DNA from: an uncultured Verrucomicrobia subdivision 3 bacterium
GTDB taxonomy: Bacteria; Verrucomicrobiota; Verrucomicrobiia; Limisphaerales; UBA11358
NCBI GenBank assembly: GCA_903875465.1
Contig: CAIQWB010000135.1
Coordinates: forward strand, 1 to 64,000
DNA length: 64,000 nucleotides
Reading direction: 5' to 3'
Positions 20,601-30,529 of the stretch are shown here, piece after piece. The first letter of the stretch is position 1, and each line of letters starts with the position of its first letter. The notes beneath the pieces were generated by a model. That model worked only from the letters and a program-made list of their open reading frames with translations, ran no database searches and was not told where the DNA came from. A program made the position numbers and the translations under genes.

Positions 20601-20996
20601 ATGAAGTGGAAACCGAAAATTGGCACGGTGGGCGAATTGGCCTTTAAGACGGAGGCCAGGCACGCCGTGGAGTTTGCCGGCAACGGCATGCCCGCGGTGC
20701 TGTCCACGCCCAACCTGATTGGCTTCGTTGAGCGCACCGCCCGCGATACGATGTCGGGCTTCCTCGATGCCAACGAGCGTTCCGTTGGCATCGAAATTGA
20801 AATCCGGCATCTGGCCCCCACGCTGGTGGGCGGTACGGTGCATTGCACCGCCCGGATCATTCAGGTGGATGAGCGCAAGGTGAGTTTTCAGGTCGAGGCC
20901 CGCGACGCCCACGAAGTCATTGCGCGCGGCCTGCACCAGCGCGCGGTGATTCGCACGGAGAGTTTTACCCGCCGGGTGCAGGCCAAAGCGGGTTGA
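20601..20996 (+). CDS. Hotdog-fold thioesterase (FlK-like)
   Basis: AVLSTPNLIGFVERTARD..LDANERSVGIEIEIRHLAPTLVGGTVHCTARI. Confidence 0.75.
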   Translation: MKWKPKIGTVGELAFKTEARHAVEFAGNGMPAVLSTPNLIGFVERTARDTMSGFLDANERSVGIEIEIRHLAPTLVGGTVHCTARIIQVDERKVSFQVEARDAHEVIARGLHQRAVIRTESFTRRVQAKAG

Positions 20997-21084
20997 GCCG
21001 GGACGGCGGGAGCTTTAAGTTCTAACGTCCTGTGGATTTTGGCTGGCGGAGGGTCGGGGCATTCTTTAGGCTGCGCGCATACTA

Positions 21085-22140
21085 ATGCCGGCATTGCTTA
21101 CACTTGCAACTGAAGACTTGCAACATGTGCTGACCCACACCGGTGCAATGTGGGAATCCGCGCGGGGTCAGTCTTTCTTTATCACCGGGGGCACGGGGTT
21201 TTTTGGCCTGTGGCTGTTGGAAAGTTTTGCCCATGCCAATGACCAATTGCAGTTGGGGATGCGGGCTACCATCCTCACCCGGGATCCGGCGCGCCTGGCC
21301 ATTACCATTCCCCATTTATTCGCCCGGCAGGATTTGAGGTGGCTGGCGGGAGATGTCCGATCATTTCGCTTTCCGCCAGGAAATTTTACCCACGTCGTTC
21401 ATGCTGCCACGGCGGCCAGCGCGCAGCTGAATGAAACGAACCCCCGGGAAATGCTGGATGTGATCGTGGCCGGCACCCACCGGGTGCTGGATTTTGCCGA
21501 CCAGGCCGGGACCAGCAAATTGCTGCTCACTAGCTCCGGGGCGATATACGGCCGCCAACCCGCAGACTTGATCCGGGTGCCGGAGGATTATGCCGGCGCC
21601 CCGGATCCGTTGCTACCGGGTTCGGCCTATGGGCTGGGCAAGCGCGTGGCTGAGCATCTTTGCGCGGTGCGGTGCCCGCAGTTTGGTTGCGAAGCCAAAA
21701 TTGCCCGGGGGTTTGCCTTTGTGGGCCCCCATCTGCCCTTGGACGCACATTTTGCCATCGGGAATTTCATCCGCGATGCCTTGCAAGGGAGATCCATTCG
21801 GGTGAACGGTGACGGCACACCCCGGCGCAGCTATCTTTACGCGGCAGACCTGGCCATCTGGTTGTGGACGATCCTGTTCCAAGGCACCTCCAACCGGGCT
21901 TATAACGTGGGATCGGCGGACGACGTGAGCATTGCCGAGCTGGCCGAAACGGTTCGTCAGACTTTGGGTGGTCCAGGCCCGGTGGAAATTTCCTCGTCCG
22001 CCGTGCCCGGCCGGGCGGTGTCGCGCTATATTCCCTCTTTGGAGCGGGCCGCCGTGGATTTGGGCTTGCAGGCAAGGGTGCCACTGACCGAAGCTATCCG
22101 CCGCACCGCCCAATGGCATCAAACCCCATTTGCGGTTTAG
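21085..22140 (+). CDS. NAD-dependent epimerase/dehydratase (extended SDR)
   Basis: FFITGGTGFFGLWLLESF; LLTSSGAIYGRQ; SAYGLGKRVAEHL; SYLYAADLAIWLW. Confidence 0.9.
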   Translation: MPALLTLATEDLQHVLTHTGAMWESARGQSFFITGGTGFFGLWLLESFAHANDQLQLGMRATILTRDPARLAITIPHLFARQDLRWLAGDVRSFRFPPGNFTHVVHAATAASAQLNETNPREMLDVIVAGTHRVLDFADQAGTSKLLLTSSGAIYGRQPADLIRVPEDYAGAPDPLLPGSAYGLGKRVAEHLCAVRCPQFGCEAKIARGFAFVGPHLPLDAHFAIGNFIRDALQGRSIRVNGDGTPRRSYLYAADLAIWLWTILFQGTSNRAYNVGSADDVSIAELAETVRQTLGGPGPVEISSSAVPGRAVSRYIPSLERAAVDLGLQARVPLTEAIRRTAQWHQTPFAV

Positions 22141-22155
22141 GTTCGCTTGTTAATT

Positions 22156-23961
22156 ATGATTCGGGTTGCTGATTATATCGCCCAAACTCTGGTTCGCCAC
22201 GGTGTCCGCCATGTTTTCCTGGTCACCGGCGGCGGGGCCATGCATTTGAATGACGCTTTGGGGCGTTGTCCCGGACTCGAACTGGTCTGCTGCCACCACG
22301 AGCAGGCTTGCGCCATGGCCGCCGAAGGTTATTTTCGCACGTCCCATCGACTGGCGGCGGTCAATGTCACCACCGGTCCCGGGGCGACGAATGCCATTAC
22401 CGGGGTATACGGCGCCTACGTGGATTCCATGGCCATGGTGGTGGTTTCTGGTCAGTCCAAGTGGGAAACCCTGGTGCGCAGCACCCCCCTTCCCTTGCGG
22501 CAGTTGGGCGATCAGGAGGTGGATATTATCAGGATGGTGGCGGGCATCACCAAATACAGTGTGTTGGTGAAGGATCCGCTAAGCATAAGGTACCACTTGG
22601 AAAGGGCCTTGCATTTGGCCTTGAACGGCCGGCCCGGGCCCGTCTGGCTGGATGTGCCCATCAATGTCCAGGCCACCAAAGTGAATCCGGCGGCCTTGAC
22701 CGCCTATGATCCAGCCGAGGACGCGCCGGCTTATTCGACGGCTGATTTGGGCGCCGCCGTGCAAGCGATCATCGCACGTTTGCAAACGGCCGAACGACCG
22801 GTGATTTACGCAGGGACGGGCATCCGGCTGGCGGGTCAATATGAACTCTTTCTGGAACTGGCAGGACGGCTGGGCGTTCCAGTGGCGACGGCCTGGAATT
22901 CCAATGATTTATTAATGGACGACCATCCCGCCTATGCCGGGCGGCCCGGATCACTGGGCAATCGCGCGGGTAATTTTACCGTGCAGAACGCAGATTTCCT
23001 ACTGATCTTGGGCAGCCGCCTGAACATCCGGCAGGTGAGCTATAATTGGGAAAACTTTGCGCCCCGGGCGTTCAAGGCCATGGTGGATGTGGATGCGGCC
23101 GAGCTCCAAAAACCAACCCTGAGTATTGACCTGCCCGTGCATGTGGATTTGCGCGACTTCCTCCCCGCCCTGGCGGAGGCCACCACCAACTGGCAGCCCC
23201 GCCACACCGGCTGGCTGGTTTGGTGTCGCGAGCGGTTGACCCGTTATCCGGTGGTTCTGCCCGAATATTGGGCGATCGCCGACAAGGTTAATCCCTACTG
23301 TTTTATGGACCGCCTGTTCAAACGGCTGGCGGAAAACGAACTGGTCGCCTGTGGGGATGGCACCGCCTGTGTGACTGCATTTCAGGCGGCGACCATCAAG
23401 CCCGGGCAGCGCCTGTTCCACAATTCTGGTTGCGCTTCGATGGGTTATGATTTACCGGCCGCCATTGGCGTGGCCATGGCGTTTCCAGGCCGCCGGGTCA
23501 TTTGTCTGGCGGGCGATGGCAGCATCATGATGAATTTGCAGGAACTACAAACGATTGTGGGCCGCCAGTTGCCCGTGAAAATTTTCATCCTGAATAACAT
23601 GGGCTATCATTCCATCCGCCAGACCCAGCAGAACTTTTTTGCCGATAATATCGTCGGCTGCGGCACGGACTCCGGGCTGAGTTTTCCCGACTTTGGCCGG
23701 CTGGCCCTGGCCTTTGGGCTGCCTTTCCAGCGCTGTCATCGTCACGCCGAACTGGATGCCACCATTGCGGAAACCCTGGCCAGCCCGGGCGCGGCGGTTT
23801 GCGAGATCATGCTCGATTTGGCACAAGTCTTTTCCCCCAAGCTCACTTCCCGCAAACTGGAGGATGGTCGCATGGTGTCCTCTCCCTTGGAGGACATGGC
23901 GCCGTTCCTCAGCCGGGAGGAATTGCAAGCGAACATGGTGACGCCAATTTCAGTCTCGTAA
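22156..23961 (+). CDS. Thiamine-pyrophosphate-dependent enzyme (acetolactate synthase-like) of surface-polysaccharide type
   Basis: DYIAQTLVRHGVRHVFLVTGGGAMHLNDAL; CCHHEQACAMAAEGY; C-terminal TPP motif GDGSIMMNLQELQTIVGRQLPVKIFILNN; start at ATG 22156 (TTG 22147 possible). Confidence 0.88.
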   Translation: MIRVADYIAQTLVRHGVRHVFLVTGGGAMHLNDALGRCPGLELVCCHHEQACAMAAEGYFRTSHRLAAVNVTTGPGATNAITGVYGAYVDSMAMVVVSGQSKWETLVRSTPLPLRQLGDQEVDIIRMVAGITKYSVLVKDPLSIRYHLERALHLALNGRPGPVWLDVPINVQATKVNPAALTAYDPAEDAPAYSTADLGAAVQAIIARLQTAERPVIYAGTGIRLAGQYELFLELAGRLGVPVATAWNSNDLLMDDHPAYAGRPGSLGNRAGNFTVQNADFLLILGSRLNIRQVSYNWENFAPRAFKAMVDVDAAELQKPTLSIDLPVHVDLRDFLPALAEATTNWQPRHTGWLVWCRERLTRYPVVLPEYWAIADKVNPYCFMDRLFKRLAENELVACGDGTACVTAFQAATIKPGQRLFHNSGCASMGYDLPAAIGVAMAFPGRRVICLAGDGSIMMNLQELQTIVGRQLPVKIFILNNMGYHSIRQTQQNFFADNIVGCGTDSGLSFPDFGRLALAFGLPFQRCHRHAELDATIAETLASPGAAVCEIMLDLAQVFSPKLTSRKLEDGRMVSSPLEDMAPFLSREELQANMVTPISVS

Positions 23962-23965
23962 ACAC

Positions 23966-24637
23966 ATGCCCGCACGCACTGTATTAATCACCGGAGGCAG
24001 TCGGGGGATTGGCGCGGCCATTGCAGCTCTGCTCGTCGCCCGGGGTGACCAGGTGGTGACGCCATCGCGCGCGAGCCTGGATTTGGCCAACCCTGATTCC
24101 ATTGAACAATTTCTGGCCGGGAATCGCGAGTTGCCCGTGGACATCTTGATCAACAATGCGGGCATCAACCTCCTCAACAACCTGGCGGAAATCCCTCCGG
24201 GTGACTGGCAGTCGATGTTGCAAACCAATTTGAACGCCGCGCTGCGGCTCACGCAAGCCTATGTGCCGGGCATGCGGACGCGCAAATGGGGTCGAATTCT
24301 CAATCTTAGCACCATTTTTAGCCTGGTGACGAAGGAGCGCCGGGCGGCCTACTCCATAACCAAGGCGGCCTTGAACGCGCTCACGCGCAGCACAGCGGTC
24401 GAATACGGCCCGGACGGAGTTCTGGCCAATGCCCTGGCGCCCGGATACGTGGATACCGCGCTCACGCGGCAAAATAATTCCCCGTCCGCCATCCAGGCCA
24501 TCGCTGCCAACATTCCCCTGCGGCGACTCGCCCGAACCGAGGAACTGGCCCAGGTGGCCGCCTTCCTGGTCTCGGAGAACAACACCTATCTGACAGGACA
24601 AACCATTGTGGTGGACGGCGGGTTTACCTGCCAATAA
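23966..24637 (+). CDS. SDR-family oxidoreductase
   Basis: VLITGGSRGIGAAIAALL; NNAGINL; YSITKAALNALTRSTAVEY; GQTIVVDGGFTCQ. Confidence 0.9.
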   Translation: MPARTVLITGGSRGIGAAIAALLVARGDQVVTPSRASLDLANPDSIEQFLAGNRELPVDILINNAGINLLNNLAEIPPGDWQSMLQTNLNAALRLTQAYVPGMRTRKWGRILNLSTIFSLVTKERRAAYSITKAALNALTRSTAVEYGPDGVLANALAPGYVDTALTRQNNSPSAIQAIAANIPLRRLARTEELAQVAAFLVSENNTYLTGQTIVVDGGFTCQ

Positions 24638-24649
24638 TGCTTTTATCTC

Positions 24650-25720
24650 ATGCTCACTATTAAAAGTCGGGACCGTAATTATACGGTGCAAGTGTGCGCG
24701 GACCTGCCAGCGGCCTTGCAGTCCGTGTCCCGTCCCGAGCGCGCCTTGTACCTGGTTGACCGAGCTATGATCCAGCTTTACGGACCGGCTCTAGCTGGCA
24801 TTGCCGAGCAGTGCGTCGTGCTGGAGGCCAAGGAGGAACAAAAGTCGTTTGAACAATTCACCCCGGTGTTTCTGGAATTGCTCCAGCGCGGCTTGAAGCG
24901 GGACGGAGTGCTGGTGGTGATCGGGGGCGGGGTGCTGCAGGACATCGGTTGTTTTATTGCCTCCGTTCTGTTCCGCGGCCTGTATTGGGAACTGGTGCCC
25001 ACCACCCTGCTGGCCCAGGCGGACAGTTGCATTGGCAGCAAAAGCTCAATCAATATCGGTCCTTACAAAAATCAGATTGGCACTTTTTACCCGCCGGGAC
25101 GCGTACTGCTCACCAGTTCCATCCTGCGCACCCTGCCGGGGGATGAAATCCGCTCTGGCCTGGGCGAAGTAATTAAGTTGCAACTGCTGCACGGACCAGA
25201 CGGCTTTGACGAACTGATGGCGGATTTGGCAGCTATGAACGCCGAAAACCAGCCTGCCCTACTCACCAAGTGGGTGCTGCGTTCCCTGGCGGTCAAACAG
25301 CCCTATATTGAAGCCGATGAATTTGACCGGGGTATCCGCAACCTCCTAAATTACGGGCACACCTTCGGCCACGCGTACGAATCCGCCACGCATTTTGGCA
25401 TTCCGCACGGCATCGCGGTCATTCTGGGCATGCTGACGGCGACGCATCTTTCCGTCCGGTTGGGGCTCGCCACTCCGGAACATTTTGCAGACTTAAAAAA
25501 ACGCCTGGCCCCCTGGCATCAGCCGTATGGCGCGACCCTCCAACAAGCCGATCTGGCTGCCATTTTCACGGCCATTCGCCACGACAAAAAAAATACGGGC
25601 GATGCGGTCAACTGCATCCTCACCGCCGGCCCGGGCCGCATGGAAAAACGCCGGGTGGATTTCCAGCACGAATTAATGCCGTCAGTCACCGCTTTCATCC
25701 AGCAGGAACTGGCCCAATGA
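24650..25720 (+). CDS. 3-dehydroquinate synthase-like sugar-phosphate cyclase
   Basis: VVIGGGVLQDIGCFIASVLFRGLYWELVPTTLLAQADSCIGSKSSINIGPYKNQIGTFYPP; RNLLNYGHTFGHAYESATHFGIPHG. Confidence 0.85.
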   Translation: MLTIKSRDRNYTVQVCADLPAALQSVSRPERALYLVDRAMIQLYGPALAGIAEQCVVLEAKEEQKSFEQFTPVFLELLQRGLKRDGVLVVIGGGVLQDIGCFIASVLFRGLYWELVPTTLLAQADSCIGSKSSINIGPYKNQIGTFYPPGRVLLTSSILRTLPGDEIRSGLGEVIKLQLLHGPDGFDELMADLAAMNAENQPALLTKWVLRSLAVKQPYIEADEFDRGIRNLLNYGHTFGHAYESATHFGIPHGIAVILGMLTATHLSVRLGLATPEHFADLKKRLAPWHQPYGATLQQADLAAIFTAIRHDKKNTGDAVNCILTAGPGRMEKRRVDFQHELMPSVTAFIQQELAQ

Positions 25721-25780
25721 AAACCGTCCCCCACCCCCAACTTTAGGTCGCCAATCTTTGATCACCCCCAACCACCGCCC

Positions 25781-26869
25781 ATGAAACGGGATATTTTCGA
25801 AAATCTCTTTGTCCTTGAAATGACCAACAACCACCAGGGCAGCCTGGAACGCGCGCTCGCGATCGTTCACGAGCACAGCCGGGTGGTGCGGTTCAACAAT
25901 GTCCGGGCCGCCATCAAACTGCAAATCCGGGATGTGGACGCCTTCATCCATAAGGATTTTCGCGGGCGCACCGATGTCCGTTATATCAAGCGGGTGCTGG
26001 ACACCCGCCTCACCAAGGCGGATTACACCATCCTGGTGGAGGCCATCAAGAAAAGTGGGTGCATTCCGATGGCCACCCCATTTGACGAAAAATCCGTGGA
26101 TTTGTGCGTGGAGTTCAATCTGCCCATCATCAAGATTGCCAGCGCCGACAGCAATGACTGGATGCTGATCGAGCGCATCGCCGCCACCCGCAAACCCTGC
26201 ATCATTTCCTTCGGCGGGACGCCGCTCAAGGACATGGACGACGTGGTGACCTTTTTCGAGAACCGCAATATCCCGCTTGCCATAAATCATTGCATTGCCG
26301 CCTATCCCCATGAGGACTCCGAATGCGAACTGGACCAGATCGATTTTTTCAAGAATCGCTATCCAGGTCACACCATCGGTTGGTCCAGCCATGAGTGCCG
26401 GGACTGGGCCACCTCCATGCACATCGCCTACGCCAAGGGGGCCCGCACCTTTGAACGGCATATTGACATTAACAATGACGGTTTTAAAGTGGCCGATTAT
26501 TCTTCGCTGCCCAGCCAGGTCGATCAATGGTTCAAGGCGTTTCATAAAGCTGTGGAATTCTGTGGCACGGCCAGCACCGAGCGGAAAAACCCGCTGGTCA
26601 AGGAAACCGCCTATCTGGATAGTTACATTCGTGGCATTTATGCCCGGCGCGATCTGGCACCCGGTCAGACCTTGAGCGAAGAGGATATTTATCTGGCCAT
26701 TCCCCTACAAAAAGGCCAGTTATCCTGCCGGGAACTCATGCTGGGCCGCTTTGGTCATAAAATGACCCAAGCCTGCCCCAAAGATGCACCGTTACTCATC
26801 GACCTGGTAGATTCCCCGTATTCCCAAAACGAGTCTTTGAAACAATTGATCTACCAGCGCGGTTTATGA
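25781..26869 (+). CDS. NeuB-family nonulosonate (sialic-acid-like) synthase with SAF domain
   Basis: [59 protein letters not shown]-terminal SAF-like [27 protein letters not shown]. Confidence 0.85.
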   Translation: MKRDIFENLFVLEMTNNHQGSLERALAIVHEHSRVVRFNNVRAAIKLQIRDVDAFIHKDFRGRTDVRYIKRVLDTRLTKADYTILVEAIKKSGCIPMATPFDEKSVDLCVEFNLPIIKIASADSNDWMLIERIAATRKPCIISFGGTPLKDMDDVVTFFENRNIPLAINHCIAAYPHEDSECELDQIDFFKNRYPGHTIGWSSHECRDWATSMHIAYAKGARTFERHIDINNDGFKVADYSSLPSQVDQWFKAFHKAVEFCGTASTERKNPLVKETAYLDSYIRGIYARRDLAPGQTLSEEDIYLAIPLQKGQLSCRELMLGRFGHKMTQACPKDAPLLIDLVDSPYSQNESLKQLIYQRGL

Positions 26870-27804
26870 AGTTTTCGCCCATCGCGGACCATGTCGCGCG
26901 ACCGAAGTGGTCGGTCATGATCCCGACCTACAACTGCGCCGAAACCTTGCGCCAGACGCTCCAGAGCGTGCTGGTTCAAGATCCTGGTCCAGCAGTGATG
27001 CAGATCGAAGTGGTGGATAATTGCTCCACCATAGACCGCCCGGAGGATCTCGTGCAGGAACTGGGGCGGGGCCGGGTCTTATTCCATCGCAACCCTGAAA
27101 ACATTGGACCGACGCGCAATTTCAATATGTGCATCGAGCGCAGCCAGGGAGCGCTGGTGCACATCCTGCATGGCGATGATTTTGTCCGTCCCGGTTTTTA
27201 TGAACGGCTGGGGGCGCTCGCTGATTTGCATCCTGCGGTTGCCCTTTATGCATGTCGGGCTTCCTTCGTGGATTTTAGCGGCACCGTCACCGGCGTTTCC
27301 CGCCAACTCCCCGGCTTGGAGTCGGCCAGCCGGGACAGCTCCCCTTTTTATTATGCCACCCCCCTGCAATATGTAGGGGTGGCGATTCGCCGGAGTTTTT
27401 ATGAAAAACACGGTGGCTTTGATACCAGCTTCACGTTCTGTCCGGACTGTGAAATGTGGGATCGGGCCGTATCCTTGGGCGGCGGGATTATGCTGCCCGA
27501 GCCCCTGGCGTGCTACCGCATGTACGGCCAAATGAACGGCAGCAACATGGTCCGCACCGCTGAACATTTTAAAGAGCTGGATCGGCTCGCCAGCCTTTAT
27601 GCCCAGCGACATCCGGACTTTTCATGGGCCCGGCATCGGAAGCGTGTTGCCCGGGAGGCTTGGTCCCAAGCGGAGCGGTACCGCAAGTCGGGGGACACCG
27701 ATGGTTATGCCGCGAATCTGCATTATTTTAAAAACTACGGAACCCTGCTGCAGAAAACGCGGCTGATGACCAAACGGTTCTTTAAAAATCTGGCTGGCAG
27801 CTGA
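26866..27804 (+). CDS. Glycosyltransferase family 2
   Basis: [68 protein letters not shown]; overlaps the NeuB-like gene by 4 nt. Confidence 0.88.
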   Translation: MKFSPIADHVARPKWSVMIPTYNCAETLRQTLQSVLVQDPGPAVMQIEVVDNCSTIDRPEDLVQELGRGRVLFHRNPENIGPTRNFNMCIERSQGALVHILHGDDFVRPGFYERLGALADLHPAVALYACRASFVDFSGTVTGVSRQLPGLESASRDSSPFYYATPLQYVGVAIRRSFYEKHGGFDTSFTFCPDCEMWDRAVSLGGGIMLPEPLACYRMYGQMNGSNMVRTAEHFKELDRLASLYAQRHPDFSWARHRKRVAREAWSQAERYRKSGDTDGYAANLHYFKNYGTLLQKTRLMTKRFFKNLAGS

Positions 27805-27828
27805 ATTCCCCGGCCAATCAGCCCGGCT

Positions 27829-28794
27829 TCACGCCAAAGGCTTCAACGATTGCCACGCATACCCGGCGGCCCGCAACCCCCGGCGCAGGGCATTCACCGC
27901 CTCCGCCTGTTTGCCGAGCGGGAACAAAGCCAGGAAAACCACGCCATTGAGGAGAAATTGAAAGGGTGCGGCGATCACGCGGCCCAGACGCAGCCCCAGG
28001 CGACGGCCAGGGCCATGGGCAAATTTCAGCCGCTTGAGCGCCGAAGCCGCCCCGGCGGCAAAAGCAGAGCTGCAATACCAAGACAGGTTTACCCGGCTGG
28101 CATGGATCGTGTGCTGAATACCAGCCCCGGGCAGCCACCAAATTTCCAAGCCGGCATCCTGCAATCGCAAAGTGAAATCCGCCCCTTCGTGGGCGCCCAC
28201 ATTGGTGCCGTTATGCCCCAACCGGGCGTCAAACCCTCCATGCTGGATGGCAATTTCCCGGTCATACGCACTGTTGCATTCCCAAGGGCTGGCCTGCCGG
28301 TTGAAACAAAAGGGCTGGTCCCCCAAATCATATTTGTTTTCCTTGGGGCTTAACCACCGGGGCGGCGGCTGCTCATACCGGGGAAATACCGCGCCCCCAA
28401 CAACGGCAATTTTCGGCGACGGCGGAGCGCGAAAAAATTTTTGGTAGGCGGCCAGCCAGCCTGGTTCCACTGTGGCATCATCATCCAGAAAAACGACCTG
28501 CTGGCCGCGGGCGTTGCGCAGCGCCGTATTGCGTGCGGTGCTCAGGCCGGTTTTAGCCTCGTAAACATAGCGGACATTCGCGCAGGTGGCGCCTAGTTTC
28601 TTCACCAGTCCAGCGGTGTTATCCGTGGACACATTATCCACCACGAGCAACTCCGTATCGTCCTGAATTTGCGCCAGCACACTGAGTATGGCTGGTTCCA
28701 AAAAGGCCGCCCGGTTGCGCGTACAGATGGCCACGGTAATCAGCGGCCCCCTGTCCGCGCCGGGGATGGCCGCCTGGTTTGGACGGTGTGTCAT
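27829..28794 (-). CDS. Glycosyltransferase family 2
   Basis: ITVAICTRNRAAFLEPAILSVLAQIQDDTELLVVDNVSTD; LSTARNTALRNARGQQVVFLDDDA. Confidence 0.9.
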   Translation of the reverse strand: MTHRPNQAAIPGADRGPLITVAICTRNRAAFLEPAILSVLAQIQDDTELLVVDNVSTDNTAGLVKKLGATCANVRYVYEAKTGLSTARNTALRNARGQQVVFLDDDATVEPGWLAAYQKFFRAPPSPKIAVVGGAVFPRYEQPPPRWLSPKENKYDLGDQPFCFNRQASPWECNSAYDREIAIQHGGFDARLGHNGTNVGAHEGADFTLRLQDAGLEIWWLPGAGIQHTIHASRVNLSWYCSSAFAAGAASALKRLKFAHGPGRRLGLRLGRVIAAPFQFLLNGVVFLALFPLGKQAEAVNALRRGLRAAGYAWQSLKPLA

Positions 28795-28917
28795 GGGCGG
28801 CCAGTGTAAATTTTAAAGGATAAAAAACAATGGTTTTTCGCCCGGCCACGGGCCAAGCCGCTTCCGTTTGAAAATGTTGCTTGTCCATGGCCCTATAAGA
28901 TGAGTTAGACTGGAGTT

Positions 28918-29718
28918 GTGACCATTGGTCAAGCGTTACAACCGTTACCCATTTCTGTCTGTCTTATTGCCGGCAATGAAGCCGCGCGCCTGCCGCGCGC
29001 GCTCGCCAGCGTGGCGGGCTGGACTTCGGAGGTGATTGTGGTGGTGAACGACGACGTGCGCGATGGTACCGATGCCATCGCCCATGCCGCAGGGGTCAGG
29101 GTGTTTCCAGAAGCCTGGAAAGGGCACATCGCGCAAAAAAATTCCGCTGCTGAAAAAGCCACCCAGCCTTGGATTCTGGGATTGGACGCCGATGAAGCTG
29201 TTTCCCCGGAATTACGAGCCGAAATTGCCCAATGGTTTGCCACACCCGAAAAGCTGGCCTCCTTCGAGGCCTTCCAATTTCCCCGTTGCACCTATTATTG
29301 CGGCCGGTGGATTCGTCATGGCGACTGGTATCCCGACCGAAAAACCCGCCTCTGGCGGCGCGGCCAGGCCAAGTGGGGCGGCATTGATCCGCATGATGCG
29401 GTGATCGTGTCTGGCCGCGTCGGCACCCTAAAAAACGATCTGCACCATTACAGCAACGAATCGATCAACCGCCAGATCCAGAAGCTGGTGCCCTTTAGCG
29501 ACGATTTCGTCCGCCATCGCCTGGCCACCGGCCGTTCCGGCAGTTGGCTGGAATTGGTAGTCCGCCCGCCCTGGCGGTTTTTTCGCGCATATGTATTGCG
29601 GCTGGGGTTTTTGGATGGCTGGCCAGGTTATTACATTGCCTGGTTAAATGCGTTCTCCGCACTAACCCGCTACGTAAAATTGCGCGAGGCGAAATTATCC
29701 GAGCGGTCCGAGCCATGA
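28918..29718 (+). CDS. Glycosyltransferase family 2 (WaaE/KdtX-like)
   Basis: ISVCLIAGNEAARLPRALASVAGWTSEVIVVVND; WILGLDADEAVSPELRAEI; GTG start. Confidence 0.88.
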   Translation: MTIGQALQPLPISVCLIAGNEAARLPRALASVAGWTSEVIVVVNDDVRDGTDAIAHAAGVRVFPEAWKGHIAQKNSAAEKATQPWILGLDADEAVSPELRAEIAQWFATPEKLASFEAFQFPRCTYYCGRWIRHGDWYPDRKTRLWRRGQAKWGGIDPHDAVIVSGRVGTLKNDLHHYSNESINRQIQKLVPFSDDFVRHRLATGRSGSWLELVVRPPWRFFRAYVLRLGFLDGWPGYYIAWLNAFSALTRYVKLREAKLSERSEP

Positions 29719-30512
29719 AAACCGCCCCCTCGCTGGCTCTCATCATTAATACCTTCAACCAGCCGGATTATCTGGCGCGGGTCCTGGCCGCCGTGAGCCA
29801 CCAGGCATCCCCACCGGCGGAAGTATTGCTCGCCGATGATGGTTCCGGACCTGAAACCAAGGAAGTCTTTGCCCGGTGGGCGGCTGGACAAACCTTGCCC
29901 GCACAGCATATCTGGCAGCCGAACAAAGGCTTTCGACGGTCGCGCATCCTGAATCAGGCGATTGCCGCCACCCTGAGTGATTACGTGGTTTTTTTGGACG
30001 GCGACACCCTGCCGCATCCGCAATTTGTCGCGGATCATCAGGCGCTAGCACTGTATGGGGCATTTGTGCAGGGGCATCGCGCCCTGGTTGGCCAGCAGGC
30101 CGCCGCGTGGTTTGGCCGGCAGAGCCTCGCGGCGGACCGCCGCCGGGCCTGGCGGGAAGGACAGTTGCAGGGCTGGAAAAATGCCTGGCGCTGGCCCCTA
30201 CCATGGCTGGTTTATCAAAAGGGCCTGCGCGGCATCCGTGGTTGCAATCTGGCCATCTGGCGGGCCGATTTGGTTCGCGTGAACGGATATAACGAAGATT
30301 TCACCGGCTGGGGGCGGGAAGACTCCGAACTAGCCGTACGCCTGCTGAATAGTGGCGTGCGTCGCCGGGATTTGCGGGGTCGAGCCTTATGTTATCATTT
30401 ATGGCATCCGCCCGCCAGTCGCGCGCAATTGACCGGCAACAATCTGCTTTTGGAGCAGGCCCTTAAAACTGCCGCCCAACGTTGTGAGCTCGGTTTGAAC
30501 CAGTATTTGTGA
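29715..30512 (+). CDS. Glycosyltransferase family 2
   Basis: LALIINTFNQPDYLARVLAAVSHQ..VLLADDGSG; C-term GYNEDFTGWGREDSELAVRLLNSG; ATGA overlap with previous gene. Confidence 0.9.
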   Translation: MKTAPSLALIINTFNQPDYLARVLAAVSHQASPPAEVLLADDGSGPETKEVFARWAAGQTLPAQHIWQPNKGFRRSRILNQAIAATLSDYVVFLDGDTLPHPQFVADHQALALYGAFVQGHRALVGQQAAAWFGRQSLAADRRRAWREGQLQGWKNAWRWPLPWLVYQKGLRGIRGCNLAIWRADLVRVNGYNEDFTGWGREDSELAVRLLNSGVRRRDLRGRALCYHLWHPPASRAQLTGNNLLLEQALKTAAQRCELGLNQYL

Positions 30513-30529
30513 TACCTACCCGCCCGCTC

